From: Apostichopus japonicus
Lineage: Eukaryota > Echinodermata > Holothuroidea > Aspidochirotida > Stichopodidae
Assembly (NCBI RefSeq): GCF_037975245.1
Contig: NC_092573.1
Location: 12,351,001-12,415,000, forward strand
DNA length: 64,000 nucleotides
Direction: 5' to 3'
The position numbers and the translations under genes are program-made. This document shows positions 57,741 to 64,000 of this stretch, piece after piece. Positions within the stretch are counted from its first letter, which is position 1. Each line of letters begins with the position of its first letter. The notes beneath the pieces are model-generated. The model was not told the DNA's origin, did not search any database, and saw only the letters and a program-made list of their open reading frames with translations.

Positions 57741-57954
57741 TCCGTTTAAGGGGATAGTATAGTGGGAAATCTTCCCAAAGCGTTTGTAGGATACTTCGAA
57801 ACTATTGCCAGAGACATTTTACGTAATACACTAACTTGAAAGTGAAGAATTGCACACAATTTTCCGTAGTCTGTGTGCTTTATAAGAGTTCCGACTTAAC
57901 AGATTACGCCACTGGAACTATTACTTTAGCAACTGCATGTGTTCACATTTCATC

Positions 57955-58420
57955 ATATACCAAGTTGTCTATTTTATACATTGTAGAAATGGTGGGGGTT
58001 CTTTTAAAATAAATAGGACCAATGTATCACCCTTTCAGCAGCCGGCTCTCCTTGCCCTCCCTACCTCAACATCCCTCTATCCGAAACCCTGCATGTCACC
58101 CAAGAAAAACATACTAAAATACTTACATCCGCCCATAACCCATACAAATTCCTTGTCTATTTTATACATTGCAACAAAACGTGGGCGTTCTTTTTAAAAT
58201 TAAGACCAATATACCACCCCTTTCAACAGCCGGCTCTCCTTGCCCTGTATACCTCCTCCCCTCGTCATATCCGACTCCATCCATGCCACTCAAGAAAAAC
58301 ATACTAAAACACGTATGTTCATACCTGCGTAAAACCCATTCCTTGTCTATTTTATACATTAAAGTAAACCGTGGACGTTCTTTTTAAAATCAATACGACC
58401 AATATACCACCCCTTCCATT
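57955..58420. repeat. ~190-bp tandem repeat, 2.5 units
   Basis: Each unit contains TGTCTATTTTATACATT, then 'gttctttttaaaat', 'ccaatataccacccctttc', 'agccggctctccttgccct' and 'aagaaaaacatactaaaa'. Confidence 0.88.
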
Positions 58421-58509
58421 ATTTTCTTCTATCGTAAGGTTATTCCACCTACCACCCCCCCTTTTCCTCTCCCCATGTGACAGTGAACATTCACGGTGTA
58501 CCCTATGGC

Positions 58510-58903
58510 TACTAGGAGGGCGTTGTGGTCAAGTGGTTCAGGCAGCGGACTTGTGATCTAAGGATTACAGGTTCGAGCCCTGGCCAGATCATTGCGTTGT
58601 GTCCTTGGGCAAGGCACTTTATCCCCATTGCCTCACTTCACCCAGGTGTATAAATGGGGACTTGCGAGGTAACTTGTAAATATAGTTACGTGCGCCGGCT
58701 TCTGGCTGCACCCTATGGGAAGTCCCCCGGGGGACACGTGGTTGTGGTGCACTGTGGTGCCCCAGGAGAGATTGATTGAATTGCGCACACTTTGGTGTGT
58801 GGGTGTGACAAGTTACCAATGACCAAGGCTAATAGCGCCTTTGAACAATTTCTGTTGACTTTGGCGCTATATAAATGTCTTCTGATTGATTGATTGATTG
58901 ATA
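58510..58903 (+). mobile_element. tRNA-derived SINE, family 2, full length
   Basis: The tRNA-like head has an A box (TGTGGTCAAGTGGTTCAGGC) and a B box (GGTTCGAGCCC). It is followed by the core TTGTGTCCTTGGGCAAGGCA and CAGGTGTATAAATGGGGAC, a SINE 3' region ending GGCGCTATATAAATG, and a (TGAT)n tail. It should be transcribed by RNA polymerase III if active. I call it a SINE because the tRNA part is fused to a long body. Confidence 0.9.
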
Positions 58904-59219
58904 CTACACACTAAAGTGACGAATACTAGTCTGTGACAGGACGAAACTTCAAAATTGAGTTCTAGCATAGTGACGAATGTGTGACGAATGTCTAAAATTA
59001 ACTGAAAATGACATGACATAACGACGAATATGTTTACACTAAAATTACTACTTTGTAAGAAATTTTTCGATCAGCAACAAATATGAGAACTCAAAGTTCT
59101 ATTTGTTATATTTAAAATATTGACAACTTTCGGTACAAAAGATCATGTTTTAATTACGCTATACTAAAGTCAAAATGTGAAAATCTTTAGAGCGCTTTTT
59201 CTCAAAACTCACATTTTGA

Positions 59220-59780
59220 ACATTCGTCACTACGCCAGAACGGGGACGATATGTTAACTGTGTCTGAATTTTCGAAATTTCCCTGACAAACATTCCTAAA
59301 CATGGAGGTTTTTTCTGTATTGGCTGTCCATAGATGAAATTTTGTGCAACATTATGGGTATGTTTTTAAGTGAATTGATTCCACGAGAAGTGTGAACTTT
59401 CAAATTCTGAACGAATAATGGGCTTTAAACCTTGCAAAGTGGGGCTGACGGCGGTATCATGGGCCGCGACGTGGAATCACCTACAAAAGCAATGATCCAC
59501 AGGAGATGCGGTAAGGTCGAACATGATGTGTGGCTGGTGACAATCTTCAAAAAGGTTACGGATGGTGAAAAAAAAATATTGGGAAAATACTTGGTTACTA
59601 AGGCAATAGTGAAAATCTAGTTGGTCTTTTCAAGCCCGAGATGTGCCATTTCCGGTGATCTGGGGTGTATCAAAACCAGAAATTATCTTGCACGCTGTGC
59701 GCCAACCGATGGTGGCGCTCCGCTTAGATAGTAATTCGCGCCCCCCTCCCCAGGGTTAAAAAATCCTGGATACGCCCTTG
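59220..59780 (-). mobile_element. hAT-like element, family B, copy 2
   Basis: It ends CCTGGATACGCCCTTG and is the inverted counterpart of 42970-43500, including GTGGCGCTCCGCTTAGATAG and the TGGGCTTTAAACCTTGCAAA block. The left boundary is uncertain and may extend to about 58920. No ORF is intact. Confidence 0.75.
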
Positions 59781-59979
59781 ATTACCATTGACATATGATG
59801 AACACCCTTGATAGCTTGGTAAATTTGGAACTATTTAATTATTCGCCCGCCTTGTCAGGTGACTGCATGTGATGTATCTTCACATGTCAATCATCACCCA
59901 AATCGGAATTTGGAATATGTTAATGAGCTATATCGATGACATGTCGATTAAAATAGGTATATGCCAATTTGAGTTGCTA

Positions 59980-60530
59980 GAAACTGGTATAAGTCCAAGG
60001 CAATTGACTTCTACCGATTTAATTCGACATATCATCGATTTAAACTAGTAGATGTCGATTTAAATTGACATATACCGATTTATTTTACATATCATTGTTT
60101 TAAATTGGTATATGTCGATTTAAATATGTCCATTTAAACTGGTATAAGTCGGATTAAATTGGTATATGTCGATTTAAATTGGTATATGTCGAATTAAATT
60201 GACATACACCGATTTAATTCGACATATCATCGATTTAAACTGGTATATATCGATTTAAATTGACATATACCGATTTATTTTACTTATCATTGATTTAAAT
60301 CGTACAGTCGATTCAATCGATGATATATATCGAATTAAACTGCTACATGTCGATTTAGATCGATTATATGTAGAATTAAACTGGTATATGTCGATTTAGA
60401 TCGATTATATGAAGAATTAAACTGGTATATGTCGATTTAAATCTGTAGAAGTCAATTTAAGCTGCTGGAAACTAGTATAAGTCGAAGGAAATTGGTATAT
60501 GTCGATTTAAATCAGTATAAGTCGATTCCC
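59980..60530. repeat. ~20-bp A/T-rich satellite with dyads
   Basis: About 25 irregular units of the form TGGTATATGTCGATTTAAAT alternate with their approximate reverse complements (ATTTAAATTGACATATACCG). The array is therefore rich in inverted repeats. Confidence 0.88.
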
Positions 60531-62063
60531 CACAATTTGAGACTGATTGCCCGCCATAGTGCTGTACCATTTTGGTAGGTTCTACTGCATACACCACTGC
60601 GCATAAACGTAAACAGTATACTGTATTCAAATTTCACACCAATCCGTTTTACTTCATTCATTACACGTTAACCCAAATTCAAATTTCTTACAAACATTTC
60701 AAATGGATGAGCGAACGATCTTGCTAGTCACTGTTTTACTGCTGATGTCGTATTTGAGGCTAATCCAACATCGAAGGCATTTAATATTAGGTCTTAACAC
60801 CTAGGAAGGTATATGCGTATAGGCTAATGCAACGTCATTATATGCTAGGCCATACGTAAGGGTTCTAGCCTTTTAGTAACTGCCGTAGCAACCGAGTCCA
60901 AAATCATCCGTTTCGAAGTAATCATAAATTACCGTTTTTTGGCCTCTTCAAAAACCTGTGAGTTTGTTGTTCAATGAATTATAGTTTATTAGATTTAAGT
61001 GGATAGTCATTCAGTTTGTTCTAGTCTCACGAACTTAACGGTGACTTTTATGTTGGTCGAATCGGTGCGAAGAAAAATGAAATATGTTTACGTATAGCGT
61101 CGTTAGGTAGTGTTTCTGTAAAGAAAGGCCCGGCCTGACATTTGAACAAACACAACGTAGGTATACCTCACGCCTACTGCACGTTCAAAAATACCCGCCA
61201 AATTACAACTGGATAGAGCGGATATTATAACTTAGTCGCAAATCTCAGGTCACCATAAGTCCGCGACCGTTCACATTACATTTATTAAGAAACCCCGAAA
61301 GAAGGATTATTCTTAAAAACGCACGCGGACTTGAAGTACGAGTACGCGAGCGTTCACACAAACATACATACACACGTATGCAAACACAAATACATGCAAA
61401 CACACATACACACACATTCGCATACATACACATGCACTCAAACCGATGAAAGCATTATACTTCTATGACATCGTGCAATAGCACCAACATAATATTGGGT
61501 TAAAATTATCACAAATTCATTTCTATGCAGAACATCTTTTTTTATTCAAAATGGTATCTTAAATGATTTGATTTAATATATGTTTATTGATATTTCCTTA
61601 ATATTTTCAGTTGACTAACACTTTGAAAACTGTTGCTTTTTTTTACTAACTCTTAATTTGCCTTTAATCGCTTTTATGGAATTTATCTATCTTACGTTTT
61701 ATTCTCTCTTATTAAACATAATTGTATTTTATGCTATTTATACTGGAATGATGGAACTGAAACTGAAACTATAACTAGATCTAACAGCTATAGGACATGT
61801 TTCTTTTGAATTTATGTGTGCTATGAAAAAGAGGTTCGACCCACACCCTCTATCCACTCTTGTTCAAACATATATTTATTGGATGCCACCAAATACAAAT
61901 TGAAATGATAAAACTACCATTAATTTATCATGCACAACCAACCTGAACATTCTGCAGCTTGCTTGCATTCTGTGTGCATTGCAACTTTAGCTTTTTTTTT
62001 AGTAAACTTGTCTAACATTCTGTCCAGATGTTGATCAAGGAATGAAAAGAATGTTGTTTCACA
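60531..62063. other. Spacer with a CA-rich tract
   Basis: About 61350-61440 is a degenerate CACATA/CACACA tract. No gene was recognised. Confidence 0.45.
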
Positions 62064-62431
62064 CAAGGGCGTAGGAACCGGGGGGCTGGGGGCGCCAGCC
62101 CCCAGTGAAAAATGTGGAGGGGCGGAAGTATCATTCCGCCCCCCCCCCCCCCCCGCTTCGCAAGTCAGAAAACCCCTTTTTCATTTCCAAATGAGAAAAA
62201 AAAACTCATTTGGAGCACCAAATTGCATCTAAGGCCAGGTGAAAATACAAAATTAAGTTTACAAAATGGAGCGGGTGTTGAATGTGCTATATTGCACCAA
62301 ATTGCATCTGAAGCCACCTGGAAATGCAAAAAAAAATTCCCCCTCAACCCCTCCCCTTAGACCCCTCCCCAGGCCAGCCATCAGTCTCCAGCCCCCCCCC
62401 CCCCACTCAAAAGTACCTTCCTACGCCACTG
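62064..62431 (+). mobile_element. hAT-like MITE, family A, copy 2
   Basis: This 368-bp copy of 12690-13054 has ends CAAGGGCGTAGGAACC and TTCCTACGCCACTG. A perfect 8-bp target duplication GTTTCACA lies at 62056-62063 and 62432-62439. Confidence 0.93.
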
Positions 62432-62779
62432 GTTTCACAGGTTTACATTAGCAAGACTTGAGAAATCAACAGAAAGCTGTACAAATAGAAAAATCTTATA
62501 TTACTACCAAGTATTATTCTCAGTATTGTTACCGGGATTTTAAGAGTTGCGCTAGCGCCGGGATACAACAACGTTCCTCCATGAAAACATGCACTTTAAA
62601 TTACCTCTATACAGGAACCCACAATACTTAGCTATAATGACCCCTGACAAAAACATTGGCTTGTGCGCAACGGATATCCTACAGTGATAGGTTTATAATG
62701 TGCATATTGAAAATCATAAATGGAAATTATACAACTCATGCCTATGGAAGCGTGGAGACATTAATATTATATGTATTAT

Positions 62780-62975
62780 CAGGGGCGTCGGAAGCTACTT
62801 GGGATTGGTACGGCAGAATAGAGTGTGGCCATCTATCATAATTATCGGGAGGACCTTTGGTAGGTCAAACTACGCTACGCGCCACCATGGTTGGCGCGTA
62901 GCGTTATGGAGAAAATTTTGAAAAATGCCTCCCAGATTGCAGGAAATGGCACTTCCCGAGCTTGAAAAAAAGACC
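62780..62975 (+). mobile_element. hAT-like fragment, family B type
   Basis: It starts CAGGGGCGTCGGAAGC and contains CGCGCCACCATGGTTGGCGC, a self-complementary core, followed by the family B phrase 'gcctcccagatt.caggaaatggcacttcccgagcttg'. The right end is uncertain. Confidence 0.6.
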
Positions 62976-64000
62976 CCTACCATGCCAGAGTAGTCACATT
63001 TAGCCTACTTGCCGTCATCATTATTGAAAAATATACTTCCCAGATTTTTTGCGCCGTGAATATTGGTCCGGCGAACCGACGCCGTTGATGATCTTAGATT
63101 ACAAATAAATTCATGTGTTTGCACTGAAACCCTTTAAAAGGTGTACTTACTATATAAAGAGAAGTGCAACTCATAGCAAGAATATTTTGACATAATGTGG
63201 CAGCCCATACATGCAATGCAGATACAACTCTTTAAATGTACATTAATATTCACACAGATTTAAACAGATTGAAAGAGGAAGGTGCCAACTGCATTATACA
63301 AAGGTTGGTTCTTTTGAAAGTTGCGTTTTTTTTAAAAGAAAGAAAGAAAGATATTATTCCAAAAAGTACGAAACTTGTTATTGGAAACCTGCTCAAATAC
63401 CGAATCCTGTGTCGTTGTACTCTTGTTTACACAATTCACACGTTGACACTGAGGGTTATATCTAAGATTTGTGCAAACAGATGAATTTTTTTCCCCAACT
63501 CCCTGCATGGTTTAAAGTTGCATGGTTATTAAGTGTTTATATGAATGAGGAATTGTTATAACGGATCGCCATTATCTTTTAGAGATGTGTAACCATTTTC
63601 TTTAAAAGTTTCCTAGCTTCCAAAATTGTTATTATTTTGAATTCTTATACATGAACTCATACTTTCATTTGTGGCTTCATCATCTGTTACTAACAATGTG
63701 TTCAAATTTGTTGTATGACAGTATTCTTGTGTTTAAGTGTTCCTACCTGGTAAGTTGCATCACATAATTTAAAAATCAAAAAAACACCTACGGTTACAGT
63801 TTACCGTTAATCAATGAATCACAGGTAGGGATGTGTCTGTTGTTTAAAGCTTTATTGCCCTACACAACAAACAATAACAACACCACTGAACTGAACAATG
63901 TTGCAACAAACACGTATTTAATGTAGATCCCACCCGTACAGTATACCCACAAAGAAATGTGTAATATACACGTTTATAGTACTCGAGTCCAGTTTTCTGC
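62976..64000. other. Spacer without recognisable genes
   Basis: No coding region, RNA gene or repeat was recognised in the last kilobase. Confidence 0.4.

Noticed and set aside
58518-58592. tRNA gene
   Set aside because: The A and B boxes are present, but the tRNA-like part is fused to a SINE body and tail.

Overview
The window is AT-rich animal nuclear DNA. It has introns with GT..AG ends, metazoan gene families, tRNA-derived SINEs, APE-type LINE fragments, many hAT-like MITEs and long microsatellites. The genes and repeats fit a marine invertebrate deuterostome, possibly an echinoderm. That placement is inference; no species marker is visible.

Region 1 to 12 kb is the most interesting. 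On the minus strand lies an intact 843-codon DDE transposase of En/Spm (CACTA/CMC) type with two N-terminal C2H2 fingers (8996-11527). A second, nine-exon gene of 502 codons can be rebuilt on the same strand (2111-11886). Its product resembles the uncharacterised 'SAMD3-like' proteins of fish and invertebrates. Every splice phase agrees, and its best first exon (11886-11876) places the whole transposase ORF inside intron 1. That is the layout of maize En/Spm, where the tnpD ORFs lie in tnpA intron 1. The locus may therefore be one two-gene transposon, although I could not find its terminal repeats.

Region 12.6 to 22.8 kb is repeats: a hAT MITE with an 8-bp target duplication, one end of a TA-targeting element, a 5'-truncated L2/CR1-like LINE inserted into a 756-bp repeat (the empty copy is at 41.5-42.3 kb), a further insertion inside that LINE, a 1-kb repeat carrying a 17-bp-arm palindrome (second copy at 52-53 kb), and a 585-bp ATCC microsatellite.

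Region 22.8 to 33 kb holds a 4.4-kb TIR element with TA target duplication that carries a decayed second SAMD3-like gene. Beyond it are a long hairpin MITE, a 21-unit 60-bp minisatellite and a SINE.

Region 33.4 to 40.4 kb holds the conventional host genes: one PDE8-type phosphodiesterase exon (+) whose 5' splice site is duplicated in frame, the TM5-TM7 exon of a class A GPCR (-), and a complete three-exon histamine N-methyltransferase-like gene (-, 297 codons). Two of the three residues matching the histamine contacts of the human enzyme are changed in that gene.

Region 41 to 64 kb is almost entirely repeats: minisatellites, a 2.7-kb element with long repetitive TIRs, a hAT element with a nested SINE and a microsatellite grown from the SINE tail, LINE fragments, SINEs, several hAT-like families and a 20-bp A/T-rich satellite. 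I see no convincing host gene there.
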